Shown piece by piece: positions 33,535-45,294 of a stretch of DNA of 64,000 nt. How positions within the stretch are numbered: position 1 is the first letter of the stretch; each line of letters opens with the position of its first letter. Position numbers and translations under genes: made by a program. This stretch comes from Cololabis saira (lineage: Eukaryota; Chordata; Actinopteri; Beloniformes; Belonidae): positions 36,336,569-36,400,568 of the forward strand of contig NC_084606.1 of the NCBI RefSeq assembly GCF_033807715.1. The letters run 5' to 3'. The notes under the pieces are model-generated. The model did no database searches. It saw nothing but the letters and a program-made list of their open reading frames with translations, and was not told where the DNA came from.

Positions 33535-34070
33535 CTCCTGAGTCTGAAATAAGTGAGAGATTTGGGCTTCTGTGGACATCTTGACCTACCACCTACTTTT
33601 CTTAGCAGCAGTGCAACGCAGGGGAATCAAGCAACCGTACCGAATGGGAATATGGGTGAAAGGTTAGGATGTTAGATCCAGACAATAAATCACTGCAAGG
33701 ACCAGATAATCCAGCGTGGGGGGAAAGCAGGCCTTCTCTCCTCCTTCTCTTTGCCCCCAGAGGAAGCCAGTACAGCATGTGCAGGATGACGGATTGGGCT
33801 GACGGCACGATGCTGCCGCGTGCACAAATCTGCCCGACCACAGCAGAACCCTCTGCACAAAGAGACTGGATTTCTTCAGAGGGAAATAGAGGCCTTGAGT
33901 GTGTGCAGATCCCCGTCTCCCTGGTGTGGTCGTTTATCTTCCTATAAACGCTGCTGGTTCTGTGAGACTGGCCCAGTGGTTTTCTAGCAGCAGGAGTGGA
34001 CCAGCTCACGTTCTCTAGCCTCACATCTAGCCAGAGGATCACTAGGCTGCTTGAGTAACACTTAGTATTG
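33535..34070. other. No gene confirmed
   Basis: Overlapping open frames at 33602-34081 (minus) and 33669-33947 (plus) have no domain I recognise. Confidence 0.4.
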
Positions 34071-34078
34071 TACTTTTG

Positions 34079-35237
34079 CAAGGGCGTAGGTTTGGTCTCA
34101 ACATTGATAGGGACGATATAACGGCATAACCTGCATGAACTGATGAATTTGCTGGGGACGGGACATTAATAAGACCAAACAGATTGGGTGAACGGGGGTC
34201 AGGGCTACATTTGTCACGAATATAAACGTAATTAATTGATTGGCTAAATCAGAGGTCGGCAACCCAAAATGTTGAAAGAGCCACATTGGACCAAAAACAC
34301 AAAACACAAATATGTCTGGAGCCGCAAAACATGAAAAGTCTTGTATAAGCCTTAGAATGAAGACAACACATGCTGCATGTTTCTGTATTAGTTATAACTG
34401 GCGAGAAAAAAGTCGAAATGTCAAGATTAATGTTGAAGTACAATCTTGAGAAAAAACTTGAAATGTCGAGGAAATAGTCAAAATTTTGTGAAAAAAGGCG
34501 AAATGTTGAGAAAAAAGTCGAAATGTCGAGGAAAAAAGTCAAAATTTTGAGGAAAAAAAGTCGAAATGTTGAGATTAATGTTGAAGTACAATCTCGAGAA
34601 AAAAAGTCGAAATGTCGAGAAAAAAGTCAAAATTTTGAGATTAAAAAAGAAAGGAAAAAGGAAGAAAAAAAGAGGAAAAAAAGAAAAAAAGGGAAAAAAA
34701 ATAAGAAAAAATAGGAAAAAAAAGAGAAAAAAAGGAAAAAAGAGAAGAAAAAAGAAGAAAAAAGGAAAAAAGAAAAAAAAAAGGAAAAAAAAATGTCAAA
34801 CACTTTTGAAAAAGCTCCAGGAGCCACTAGGGCGGCGCTAAAGAGCCGCATGCGGCTCTAGAGCCGCGGGTTGCCGAGCCCTGGGCTAAATGATCAATGC
34901 AAAATAAATCTGTTAAAAAAAAGTTAAAATTGTTATTTTCATGGGAGAAAGTCATCAGCCAATCAAACGTGCGTTTGAGGAAAAAAAATGGACCGGCACA
35001 TTCAGCAAGTGAAAAGGGGTAAATGTAAGTCTGAACATAATGAAAATAATTCACTTAATAATGCTATGGTCAATTCTATCCTTACAAAATTTGGGAAGAC
35101 AATCTAAATTACCTTAATATCTGAACTCATTATATAATGCAAATAAGGTTGCTTAAAAGTTGGCGGGGACAATTTGAGCCTCCTGAAAAGTTGGTAGTGT
35201 TATGTCCCTACCGTCCCTATGCAAACCTACGCCCTTG
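34079..35237. mobile_element. Non-autonomous hAT, CAAGGGCGTAGGTTTG termini
   Basis: CAAGGGCGTAGGTTTG and its exact complement CAAACCTACGCCCTTG. A perfect 8-bp duplication TACTTTTG lies at 34071-34078 and 35238-35245. Invaded at 34250-34883 by another hAT. Confidence 0.93.
34250..34883. mobile_element. Non-autonomous hAT, CAGGGGTCGGCAACCC family, copy 2
   Basis: Left CAGAGGTCGGCAACCC; the right-end complement is CAGGGCTCGGCAACCCGCGG. A perfect 8-bp duplication GGCTAAAT lies at 34242-34249 and 34884-34891. Same 20-bp array (34400-34640) and purine tract (34640-34790) as copy 1. Confidence 0.93.
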
Positions 35238-36218
35238 TACTTTTGTATATATTTTCGGTTCCGTTTTTTTACTCTGTTGAAATGCACAACTCCGCCTGTG
35301 TTGAAGCCTTAAAGCAGCACTATGTAACTTTTCCACCTTAATCTAATATTTCATCATCATCATTGTGATGGTACATCAACTTCCAACAGGTTTAATGAAC
35401 CTCTGTCATGGTCTGAGGGGTCTGTATCGCCTTCACTGGCACTATGTAACTTTGAGGAGCATGGTAGGAACCCTGCCACACTAAAAAACTACACATTTTT
35501 ACAGCTTTCACTTGCTGCCAAATGCCCGGACAAAAAAAAAAAAAATGCCCGGACAAGAATAAACATTGGCCCGGCGTTCACTCGCTGGCGTGAGCTGAAA
35601 GACGAGGAGGGATGTCCGACAAGAGAGACAGAATTGTTATGATACAAATGTAAATGTAGAGTTCTATGTTCAAAATTAGAATGTTTTCACATACAGGGGA
35701 TTCGTCTTGGGTTCTAGTATTTTTCCTGAGAACTGTAAAATTGTGCAGGGCTGATCTGCAAAATATAAGGAATGGACATTCAGTTATTCACAGGTTATAA
35801 AGTATTTCTTTATTTTGTCAGTAAGTATGTTGGACTACTCATTTATGACCAAGTCCCTCTAAAAAACGTTTGTAGTTTGGGGGCATTATCTGCTGAAACA
35901 GGACAGGGGGCGGGGGCGACTTCACTAATAAAACTAAGTTGAACTTAGTGATTTTCAACATCGTCATATTATATTGTTTAGCCAAAAATAGATACATTAC
36001 CTCTTCACTATCCATCCTGCAAACGACCGCTGAAAACAGAAAAGTGGTTTTGAAAGTCCGTCCCGTCTTCTCTCATCAAAACAAATGCAGCGACGGGGAC
36101 AGGATCTTTCCGGCAGTACGCGCTGGTGCTCATGGGAAATGTAGTGTTCTTTCTGGTAAAACACTACCGCTTTTGTCCAAAGGAGCCGCCAAACTCAACA
36201 AAAGCTGAAAGTTACATT

Positions 36219-36845
36219 TGGCACTTTTCCACTAGTCTCGGCTCAGCCCGGTTCCACCCGTGTGTTTTTGCACAGCCAGATGAGAAGTGGGGGGGGTTGG
36301 GGTGAATCTGCTGTGACGTACTCGATTGCGCAACACCTTTGTTCATGTCGGCGCTGATGAGAAATCAGCTGGAGCCGGGAGCGGCTGAGAAAAAAACGGC
36401 CCGTCTACATCGCTTTTTTTATTTTTTCTCGACAGCCACCAGGTTTATGAACATCTGCACCTCAGAGTTGGATCACCAAACAGACGTTTGTGCTGTATAA
36501 TAAAATCGCTGCGGGCCACGGGTCGCTCTCGAGCTGACTCCCGCTTCCTGATTCAAACGTTTGACGGCCCCGCCCCCCGACCAATCAGAGGTGTGGAGGG
36601 TGGTGACGGCCCTGACCCCCGACCAATCAGAGGCGTGGAGGGTGGTGACGGCCCCGCCCCCCGACCAATCGGTGGCGAGGAGGGTGGTGACGTCAGAAAT
36701 AGTCCCTGCTCAGCCCGCAAAGAACCTGGCTGAAATGGTTACAGAAAAAGGTATCGGCTTGGAGCGGCTCTACCCGTCTCAGCCCTAATGCAAAAGCGCA
36801 AAACGGGTAGAACCGAGCTGAGGTGGTACTAATGCAAAAGCGCCA
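36219..36845. mobile_element. TGGCACTTTTCCAC MITE, full copy
   Basis: Left TGGCACTTTTCCACTAG; the right-end complement is TGGCGCTTTTGCATTAG. ATT lies on both sides (36216-36218, 36846-36848). The 3-bp duplication suggests PIF/Harbinger. Contains the 42-bp minisatellite. Confidence 0.75.
36564..36690. repeat. 42-bp minisatellite, 3 units, with GC and CCAAT boxes
   Basis: The unit begins GACGGCCCCGCCCCCCGACC and ends GGAGGGTGGT. Each unit holds a GC-box-like CCCCGCCCC or its variant and, in two units, CCAATCAGA. The 14-residue repeated peptide in one frame is incidental. Confidence 0.9.
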
Positions 36846-36993
36846 ATTGTGCTGCTTTAATTGTTAACTTTTTTGTTAACAGACTCAGGGACAGCTTCTT
36901 TCCCAAAGCTCTGAACATTCTGAACCAATAAGCTACTTCATACTGTGCAATATTCTTTCATTCATTCATTTTCATTGTGTATATATATTTATA

Positions 36994-37360
36994 CAGGACT
37001 GTCTCAGAAAATTAGAATATTGTGATTTTCTGTAATGCAATGAAAAAAACAAAAATGTCATACATTCTGGATTCATTACAAATCAACTGAAATATTGCAA
37101 GCCTTTCATTATTTTAATATTGCTGATAATGGCTTACAATTTAAGAAAACTCAAATATCCTATCTCAAAAAATTACAATATTCTGGGAATCTTAATCTTA
37201 AACTGTAAACCATAATCAGCAATATTAAAATAATAAAAGGCTTGCAATATTTCAGTTGATTTGTAATGAATCCAGAATGTATGACATTTTTGTTTTTTTA
37301 ATTGCATTACAGAAAATAAAGAACTTTATCACAATATTCTAATTTTCTGAGACAGTCCTG
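36994..37360. mobile_element. Mariner-type foldback MITE, full copy
   Basis: CAGGACTGTCTCAGAAAATT and its complement at the ends, TA on both sides, almost the whole element folding back on itself. Partial relatives at 25478-25699, 51937-52177 and 53884-54185. Flanked by a further 47-bp direct repeat. Confidence 0.9.
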
Positions 37361-37524
37361 TATGTGCAATATTCTTTCATTCATTCATTTTCATAGTGTA
37401 TATATATTTATATTGTCTGTTTCTTTTTTTGTTTTTACATAGCCTTTTACATGGGTGCACTTGTATGGAGCTGCTGCTTAATCTCATTATATTATTATTA
37501 TGACAATAAAGGCTTTCTATTTTA

Positions 37525-37650
37525 TTCTTCTTCTATTCTATTCTATTCTATTCTATTCTATTCTATTCTATTCTATTCTATCGGTATTCTATTCTATTCT
37601 ATTCTATTCTATTCTATTCTATTCTATTCTATTCTATTCTATTCTTCTTC
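37525..37650. repeat. (TTCTA)n microsatellite
   Basis: About 24 units with one interruption (TCGG) near 37581. It grew from the LINE tail. Confidence 0.95.
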
Positions 37651-38089
37651 TATTCTCCAACTGACCCCCGCACAAAGTTTGTTGTTGCCAGAGCCAGAGA
37701 TGGCAGTCAGAGCAGATAATAGAGCGTCCCTGATGCACAGATTCCGGTGACAGACCGGACTAACCGGCATGATTGCAGTGTTTTTTGCAGATGTCACCGT
37801 GCAGATCGCCGTGTCGGCTCAGCTGGAAGAAGCAGCTCTCTGTTTTGCTCTCGGTTTCTTGTTTTATTTGCAACTTCTCAGCTCTGGTGTTGGATGATTT
37901 GCAATGCTAATGCTGAGCTTTTGTCACAGTGGTGTGTGATAAACTGCTGCTGAGTCACAAGACGCAGTCCGGCGTCCGCCACCAGCTTTTCCTTCCAGCA
38001 GTCGCTCTCAGCTTTGCTCCAGGCTGTTTTATTAGTTTTAAGATTCCTGCCTGAAAATTAAACCTCTTGTTTTATTTCAGTCATCTGGT
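37651..38089. other. No gene seen
   Basis: Unrecognised, possibly single-copy DNA. Confidence 0.4.
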
Positions 38090-38093
38090 TTAA

Positions 38094-38804
38094 CCCTTGT
38101 ACTGTCTTTGGGTCAAAATGACCCAATTCTCCTGTTCCTTCTTTCCTCCTGCTCTCTCCTTCCTTCTCCCTTCCTTCCTTCCTTCCTTCCTTCTTTTCTC
38201 CCTTATTTCCTTCCTTCCTTCTTTTTTCCCTTTTTTCTCCCTTCCTTCTTTTCTCCCTTCCTTCCTTCTTTTCTTTCTTCTTTCCTTCCTTCTTTTCTTT
38301 CTTCCTTCTTTCCTTCCTTCTTTTCTTCTTTCTTTCCTTCCTTCCATCTTTTCTCCCTTCTTTTCTCCCTTCCTTCCTTCTTTCCTTCATTCCTTGTTTT
38401 CTCCCTTCCTTCTTTCTTTCCTCCCTTCTTTCCTTCCTTCCTTCTTTCCTCCCTTATTTCCTTCCTTCTCTCCCTTCCTTCCTTCTTTCCTTCTTTCCTT
38501 TTGTCCTCCCTTCCTTCCATCTTTCCTCCCTTCCTTCCTTCTTTCCTCCCTTCTTTCCTTCCTTCTTTTCTCCATTCCTTCCTTCTTTTCTCCCTTCCTT
38601 CCTTCTTTCCTCCCTTCCTTCTTCCCTCCCTTCTTTCCTTCCTTCCTTCATTTCTCCCTTCCTCCCTTCTTTCCTTCCTTCCTTCATTTCTCCCTTCCTT
38701 CCTTCTTTTCTTTCTTCCTTCCTTCCTTCTTTTCTTCCTTCCTTCCTTCCTTCTTTCCTCCCTTCTTCCATTCCTCCTTCCTTGACCCGCAGACATCACA
38801 AGGG
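38094..38804 (+). mobile_element. TTAA MITE with polypyrimidine core, copy 1
   Basis: TTAA at 38090-38093 and 38805-38808. Left end CCCTTGTACTGTCTTTGGG; the right-end complement is CCCTTGTGATGTCTGCGGG. TTAA plus CCC...GGG is piggyBac-like. The 600-bp core is a CCTT/CCCTT/CTTTT mixture, nearly pure pyrimidine. All long PSFL-repeat open frames here, and their KEGR mirror frames, are artefacts. Confidence 0.9.
38110..38124. promoter_or_regulatory. ERE-like palindrome in TTAA MITE copy 1
   Basis: GGGTCAAAATGACCC contains GGTCA-AAA-TGACC, the estrogen-receptor half-site inverted repeat with 3-bp spacer. It is 16 bp from the MITE left edge. Activity is untested. Confidence 0.5.
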
Positions 38805-38808
38805 TTAA

Positions 38809-39578
38809 AGGAAAGCATTAAGATGTATTTGATCACATTTGCTGTCACGTCTGAGGTTACAGAGGAGGTGTTGGAATAAGTGGTGCAAATAATACTTTCA
38901 ATGTCTTTGTGACACAATATTAGTGTTCATCTCTTTAGATAAATGTGACATTAACTTAGCTCCGGTCCCAGGAGTTTGGTGGCCCAAAGAAAGTTTTGTT
39001 TGTCTGCTCAAAAACTCTCCAAGCGCAAGCACCAAATCACACAAGTGATGGACGAGTTATCGACTAAAATCTGGAAATGGTAATCAAAAAAATATGATTT
39101 GAGTTAACGTTCACGAGGAAAGGTTTTTGTGGAGTTGCAACCCCTTTTGAGCAGTTCTTGCTCTTTACATGCTAAAATAAATCTGTGTTTTTTCCAGTAC
39201 CTGGTTTTTGGCGGGGGCTACGTTCCAAAAAGAACCCCTGATCCGTGAAGTAGCAACCTTTTTTTTTATTATTATTATTATTATACAAGGCTTCAAATTG
39301 CGGAGATCAGCCCCGCCCCACTGCGACCCGATTAATTGGATTTGAACGGGAGAAAATGAAAAATGATTATGAAAATAAATACAATAAGTACAGTAGGACA
39401 AATTGTGACTAGCGTGAATTTCCCTGCTCTTCTGATGCCGCTGCATCCCGACTCTCTGTAGCGTCTTTTTCTCCTAAAGCCGCGGTGCAGGTGTGTTTTT
39501 TCCAGAGAAGAACATAGTTATGGGTCGTTGTTGTCGCTCTTTTTCCTCTGGGCAAAAAGATAAAACAGCCATGCTTGA
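38809..39578. other. No gene seen
   Basis: Contains a short (ATT)n run near 39270; otherwise unrecognised. Confidence 0.4.
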
Positions 39579-41134
39579 TTGTTTGAGCATTTTATTTCTG
39601 CTGGTTTTATATTCAAATCCTTGTACCCGGAATTGACAAATTCTAATGTGCACGCGGATAATGTTTTTCCTGCACCAAGCAAAGACAGTAGACCTTCTGA
39701 TCAGCTGTTTCACTTCATGCCGGTGATCCCTACTTTCTTACTACTAGCTGCTGATTTTATTGCCGAACCTTTATCGTTTATTTTTAATCTTAGTCTTGTC
39801 AGTAACGTGATCCCAAAAGTCTGGAAATCTGCCTTCATCCTTCCCCTGCTGAAAGGGGGTGACCCCTCAAATGTTAATAACTATAGGCCGATCTCCAAAC
39901 TGTGCATTTTGGCAAAGTTATTCGAAAAGCTTGTTAGCAATCAACTCAAGGACTATTTAGACTCTAACAATATCTTATCCCAATATCAGTCTGGGTTTAG
40001 GAAACAGCACAGCACTGTTACTGCTGCCCTCAAGGTGATAAATGACATCATTGAGGCGATTGACTGTAAAAAGATTTGCGTTGCTCTATTCATTGACATG
40101 TCAAAAGCTTTTGATACAGTTGATCATAGCATACTGATTGATATGCTCCACCATATAAGTGTGTCTAGGCAAGCAGCATCTTGGCTTGCCAACTATTTGC
40201 TAGAACACAATGTGTTAAGATGTCAGGATCTACCTCTTCCTTTTTGACTGTATCAAAGGGCGTGCCTCAGGGTTCTGTGTTAGGACCAATACTGTTTTCC
40301 ATTTATGTCAATAACCTCTGCGAAAATTTATCAAATGCTATGTATCACTTTTATGCTGACGATACTATTATTTATTGTTGTGCGTCATCTATTGTACAGG
40401 CCTTTGACTTTTTACAATCAGTGTTTGATGTTGTACAGTCTCGCTAGAAGCTAAAATTGGTTTTAAACTCTGACAAAACCAAATTCATGCTGTTTTCAAA
40501 TGCAAGTGAGCTGCCACCAAATCTTCCTAACATCTTAACTTTTCAAGGAAAAGAAATTGAATCAGTGTCAAGCTATAAGTACTTGGGCTTTCTTCTTGAT
40601 TGCCAATTATCCTTCAAATCCCACATTGCAAATCTGGTCTCCAAGCTCAGGGTGAACTTAGGATTCTTCTTTCGAAACGAAGCCTGCTTCTCCCTCAGTG
40701 CTAGGAAGTATCTGGTAACATCAACATTCTTGTCTCTGCTGGATTATGGTGATGTGTACATGAATGCATCTGCCCAGTGTCTGCGGTCGCTTGACACTGT
40801 GTATCATTGTGCCTTGAGATTTGTCACTGGCTGTAAACATCTTACCCACCACTGTACCTTGTATGCCAAATCCGCTTGGGCATCTTTATATGTACGCAGG
40901 CGTATGCATTGTTTGCGCATTATTTATAAAACCCTTCTCGGATTGATCCCTGCTTACCTATGTACATATCTCCATAGAAGCCAAAGCCATTATGGCCTGC
41001 CCTCACATGATGCTTTGCACTTTATTGTTCCACGTGTTGGCACTGAGCTGGGAAAAAGAGCTTTTAAATTCCCCCTTTGCTTGGGACACCTTTCAGAAAG
41101 ACTTAAAACTGACAGACCTGATATCTTTCGATGA
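39579..41134 (+). pseudogene. LINE reverse transcriptase, frameshift plus stop
   Basis: The first frame (39579-40247) has an AP-endonuclease-to-RT linker, then WKSAFILPLLKGG, NNYRPISKLCILAKLFEKLV, QSGFRKQHST and the palm motif ALFIDMSKAFDTVDH. After a shift near 40200 the next frame carries [20 protein letters not shown] and the catalytic FYADDTIIY, then an in-frame TAG at 40445-40447. The same frame resumes LVLNSDKTKFML, YKYLGFLLD and a C-terminal region to 41134. Both catalytic blocks (F-x-D and YADD) are intact. Such RTs (jockey/CR1/L2-like) prime at nicked target DNA. The endonuclease is missing upstream, so it is 5'-truncated. The two breaks make it inactive. Confidence 0.9.
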
Positions 41135-42355
41135 CTTTGGTTCGATCCTGAAGGACCTTGAGCATGAAAGCATTGGACAGTGTCTCTGTACCTGATGGTA
41201 GTTATGTCTTCCTCAACATCTGCACTTGATATGATTGATGTGATTATGTACTGTTAACTGGCTGTGACCTCCTATGCATCTGCACTTCATAAGATGTGGT
41301 TTTATCATTTTATTGCTACTTTGTTCCTCTGTTATTGTTTTGTATTCTGACGCTGTCACTGACGTGCACCTCCCAAAAATTGTAACTACGCGTCGAGGCG
41401 ACGCAGACCAAACGCAGACGGAGAGGGCTGTGATTGGTTTGCTTGGTAGCAACGCATTTCCGGTTTCCGGTTTGAAGGAGTCGTGAACTCTCAGTGCTCT
41501 TTTCTTCGTGTATGTGTGATTTTTTTGGTTTTGTTTTTTGCACAATAGTTGTCCTTATCTCTTTCACTGTGACCAGAAAAAGTCGGTTAAACCATTCAGG
41601 AAAAGATCGCTGATTAGCGGCCACGGGGGGTACTGCACCGCAGAGAAATGGAGTGACGGAAAAGTCCGAAGGGTTCACAACGGCGTCATGGCGTTGACGG
41701 TTTGTCAAAGTCCATAGATGGACAACCAGCACTTTTGGAAAGAAGTTCAGGATAATCCATGAGAGTTTTTTTGTATTTCAGTGAGTGGATTAACCAACTC
41801 ACGTTGTTTTGCACTGAAACCGCCGCCAGCATAGTTACAAATGCGTATGTAGGAGCATCAACGAGAAGAACGCCCCCCCCCCCCACCGGGTCATCTGGTT
41901 CAGTTCTGTCCTGAGTGTTTGGCTCGGTGCCTAATGAGTCTGCTTACTCCATCATCGTAGAAGTAGCCATTGTTTCTCAGTGGACTTGAACGTGGAGAGC
42001 GTCCAACATTATTACCGTGAGCCGAAGGTGACCCTGCACCAGATGAACGCTGAATGAAATCATTGTTTTGCTGCAGTTTACGCTCACATCATGTAACCAT
42101 TGACCGTATGCTCGGGCCATCAAAACAGCTTCAGAAAAATCAAATGTGCAATTAGTGAGTTAAGTCACCCCGACATGATTGTTACCTCATTACAAAAATA
42201 TCCGCTGGAAACCCAACATCAACAGTTTCAGCAGGCCGTCACCATCAATCTTCCCTCGGAAACTAAACCACCAAGCTCCTTCGCTGTTTAACAGCGACTT
42301 CTTTCACTTTTCAGGTCCATGATCGTTACATCCTGTGGTCCTATGTTTGATTTGA
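41135..42355. other. LINE 3' region then unassigned DNA
   Basis: 41200-41300 repeats CATCTGCACTT twice and is probably the LINE 3' UTR. 41360-41490 is CpG-rich and MITE-like. A run of 13 C lies at about 41872-41884. No coding signal. Confidence 0.4.
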
Positions 42356-42359
42356 GATC

Positions 42360-42595
42360 TGACCTTACGTCAGGAGCTGGTTTCATTACTACAACAGCAG
42401 GGACCCGTTAACTGTTGCTGTTCACGGGATGTTGATTGGAGGTCAGCTCAGACTGTGTATACTGTTTATGTTTTGTAATTATATATTTTTTACTTTTTCC
42501 ATCCTTCTTTCGCTGCATGTGTGTTGTGTGTACTGCTGCTGCACAAAGCGAATTTCCCCACTGAGGGATGAATAAAGGACTATCTAATCTAACCT
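42360..42595 (+). mobile_element. LINE 3' tail
   Basis: TACTGCTGCTGCACAAAGCG, TTTCCCCACTGAGGGATGAA, then AATAAAGGACTATCTAATCTAA. Same style as 14985-15085. Confidence 0.65.
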
Positions 42596-42837
42596 AAGAG
42601 AGGCCTGGTATTTTGGTCCGTTCCTCCATGATCTCCTCTAGAGCAGTGATGTTTTGGGGCTGTCGCTCGACAACACGGACTTTAACTCCCTCCAAAGATT
42701 TTCTATGGGGTTGAGATCTGGAGACTGACTAGGCCACTCCAGGACCTTGAAATGTTTCTTGGGAAGCCACACCTTCGTTGCCTGGGCGATGTGTTTGGAT
42801 CATTGTCCTGCTGAAAGACCCAACCACGTTTCTCTTC

Positions 42838-43437
42838 TTTTTTTTTTCTCGGTCTTGAAGTGCCTTTCTTTTTTTTTTTATCATTTTATTTTTCTGAGAG
42901 AAACATACAGAATAGCTTCAACACAACCATACTTTCACAGCAAGGCAAACGGATATGTACAGTTTGACTTACTTATTTCCCTCTGTTACTCTCCCTTCCA
43001 TTTTGTAATATGCAAAATATAACATGAACATAAGAACAATGATGTCACACTTCCTTTCCAATATCTGAAAGTCAAAAATCTGGTACTTCAAGTCATGCAC
43101 AAAGGTACTTATAGCAGTTCAGGTCTCCGTGCACCTATGTATCCTGTCCATTTGTAGCACCATCTCTCAAATGTCTCTGATTGTAGCCTTAGAGCAAATG
43201 TCAATTTCTCCATAGTATAGATTTCTTGAACAGTTTTTTGCCAGTCTTCCATTGTCGGTGCATTGAGTTGTAACCACTTCCTTGTTATGGCCTTCTTCGC
43301 TCCAATCAATAACATCTTCATTAGATATTTATCTGCTTTCGCTTGAGTATGCAATGCCATGGTACCAAAATACATTATGCTGACATCAAATTGTACAGTA
43401 ATTTGAAATATGTGTGACCCAGCCATGTTTCATCTTC
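42838..43437 (-). pseudogene. L1 ORF2 C-terminal scrap with poly(A)
   Basis: Minus-strand frame 43426-43109 reads AKKAITRKWLQLNAPTMEDW, then EIYTMEKLTFALRLQ, the extreme C-terminus of L1 ORF2. The 3' UTR continues to T runs near 42838-42890 (a poly(A) on the minus strand). It is inserted in the Tc1 gene and is severely 5'-truncated. Confidence 0.85.
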
Positions 43438-43523
43438 AATGTCCTGCTGATGGAAGGAGGTTTTCACTCTAAATCTCACATACATGGCCCCATTCATTCT
43501 TTCCCTTATACTTTCCCTTATAC

Positions 43524-45294
43524 CAGGGGTCTTCAACCCTGGTCCTCAGGACCCCCCTGTCCTGCATGTTTTTGATGCTACCCTGCTTCAGCAAACCATG
43601 ATACAAGTAACTGTGTCATCAACAGAGTTGTGCAGACCTTGGTGACAAGTGTAGCATATATTTGGCTGTAACTATTGAAATAAAATGCAGCAAATAGCTA
43701 GAGGTAGGCTAGTAACCTCAGAAGACTAGATTCAGCCGAGGAGAACACGTATGATACACAATGAATGACACAGAGGCAGATGGCTTCAGTTTAGGTACCG
43801 TTTATTAGAAAAAACACAAATTAAATTACTCAAACGTTGAAAAATAAATATGGCCACGTAAAAAATAAACTTTCTTCAAGTAATTGAAATTCAAATTAAC
43901 AAAAAAATATAAACAATTACTCCAGCTTAGTTAGCTTATGTCAGGTGCACCATTAGTTTCAATTCTGTTCCGTTCCACACCGTTTACTCAATGTGTGGAA
44001 TAAAAGAAAATACAACAACTCAAAACCATCCCAAAAACAACCCACCAAAACGTAAACAAATTAATGTGGGTTCCCCACTCAAAAAATAAAGTTCACTGTT
44101 CTTCACAGTTCTGTTCTTCACAGTTCTGTTCTTCACAGTTCTGTTCTTCACAGTTCTGTTCTTCACAGTTCTGTTCTTCACAGTTCTGTTCTTCACAGTT
44201 CTGGTCCTCAGCACCGGTCAAAGCAGTCAGTCAGTCAGTCAGTCAGTCAATTAGTCAATCTGGGTGCTGGGTCCAAGCGTTTGGTTGAGTGAATGGGGCA
44301 GAAGAGATGAATGGGGGGGGGGGGGAGTTTTGCTGCAGTGGCCTACCGCTGTGGCAGACACATGATTACTGTTGAGTATGATTCCTGGTTCCTCCACGTG
44401 GACTCCTGATCACTGGATTCTGGAATAGCTCACCATCCGGGATCACAAAACCTGGCCTGGTCAAACATAAGGCCAGAGCTCTTATTACAGGTTATCACTT
44501 ACACAGAAAATAATTATTTGCTGGTCATCTTATCCATAAATGTACTGATTAAATAGTTCAAGCATTTTAACTAAACAGTACTTGCGCACTGAATGTGCGT
44601 TCCTCACCGCAGCATCAGCTGTTACCAATCAGCTGATTGACACGCTGCGTCAACATAAAACAAACATTTTAACAAAAGACCCGGTAATTAATAAACAAAA
44701 CAAACCAAAACAAAACATGCCTTACTGGAAGTGCTAAAGTTCAGGTAACTCAGTGATTTGGAAAAAAAACTAAATGACTAAACTTAAAACACAACTCACC
44801 AATTCAGGCAGTCAAGTATTCAACAGGTTTCTGACATCGACAATCAAGTATTCAGTTTTCAGACTTCGACAACCTCCCGACAGCCAGTGGACAATCTGCA
44901 GTTGGCAACAAAGTGGCTGTTAACCGCCATATGACACTTTATTGTGAAAACGCCAGCAACACTTTACTAACCTGCAGCCGCTCCGCTCCGTGCATCAGCC
45001 CCCATTCATCCACAATGAGAGCGTCTGCTTCCTGTAAATAGCGGAGCGGCTCAGCTGATTGGCTGAACGCTAGTCACATGACGTCACACTGACGGGGTCA
45101 GAATGAGCTTGAAATGAGTTTATAAATATAAACATAAATATATATAAAAAATATAAATATGAAATAACTGCTCATTTAGCACCTGGGTTACACAAGCTAA
45201 TTAGGACTATTAATTAGAATCAGGTGTGTTGGTGCAGGGAAACATCTAAAACATGCAGGACAGGGGTCCCAAGGACCAGGGTTGAAGACTCCTA
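43524..45294. mobile_element. Non-autonomous hAT, CAGGGGTCTTCAACCCTGG termini
   Basis: Left CAGGGGTCTTCAACCCTGG; the right-end complement is TAGGAGTCTTCAACCCTGG. Flanks CCTTATAC (43516-43523) and CCTTACAC (45295-45302) match at 7 of 8. It contains a 15-bp minisatellite and a (GTCA)n run. 43640-44470 has an AATAAA-complement and may include another insertion. Confidence 0.88.
44093..44205. repeat. 15-bp minisatellite, about 7.5 units
   Basis: Perfect units of TTCTGTTCTTCACAG, followed at 44225-44248 by (GTCA)n. Translations (CSSQF repeat) are artefacts. Confidence 0.95.

Larger units (their letters stand above)
35313..36856. mobile_element. TTAA-flanked element, AGCAGCACTATGTAACTTT left end
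   Basis: Bounded by TTAA at 35309-35312 and 36857-36860, with AGCAGCAC on the left and GTGCTGCT on the right. The AAGTTACAT subterminus is cut off from the right end by a MITE at 36219-36845. About 36050-36190 matches 58845-58975 near the SWIM/YqaJ-type fragment, so it may be a non-autonomous relative of that transposon. Confidence 0.7.
36880..37650 (+). mobile_element. LINE 3' end with (TTCTA)n tail
   Basis: 36885-36950 reads GGGACAGCTTCTTTCCC..., the end of the RT-encoding unit in fish CR1/L2-type LINEs. 37470-37520 reads CTTAATCTCATTATA...ATGACAATAAAGGC, then (TTCTA)n to about 37650, the normal tail. A mariner MITE with duplicated flanks interrupts it. Confidence 0.7.

Noticed and set aside
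31898..33542. 8-bp target duplication for the TAGGGATGGGAATCGA hAT
   Set aside because: The left flank CTAAAAAT and right flank CTCCTGAG do not match, so no duplication is claimed.
33602..34081. 159-codon frame on the minus strand with an overlapping plus-strand frame
   Set aside because: No recognisable domain, no splice or promoter context, and it overlaps the start of a hAT.
36561..36788. Protein with a repeated 14-residue unit
   Set aside because: Frame product of the 42-bp minisatellite inside a MITE.
44020..44288. RTVKN or CSSQF repeat peptides
   Set aside because: Translations of a 15-bp minisatellite within a non-autonomous hAT.
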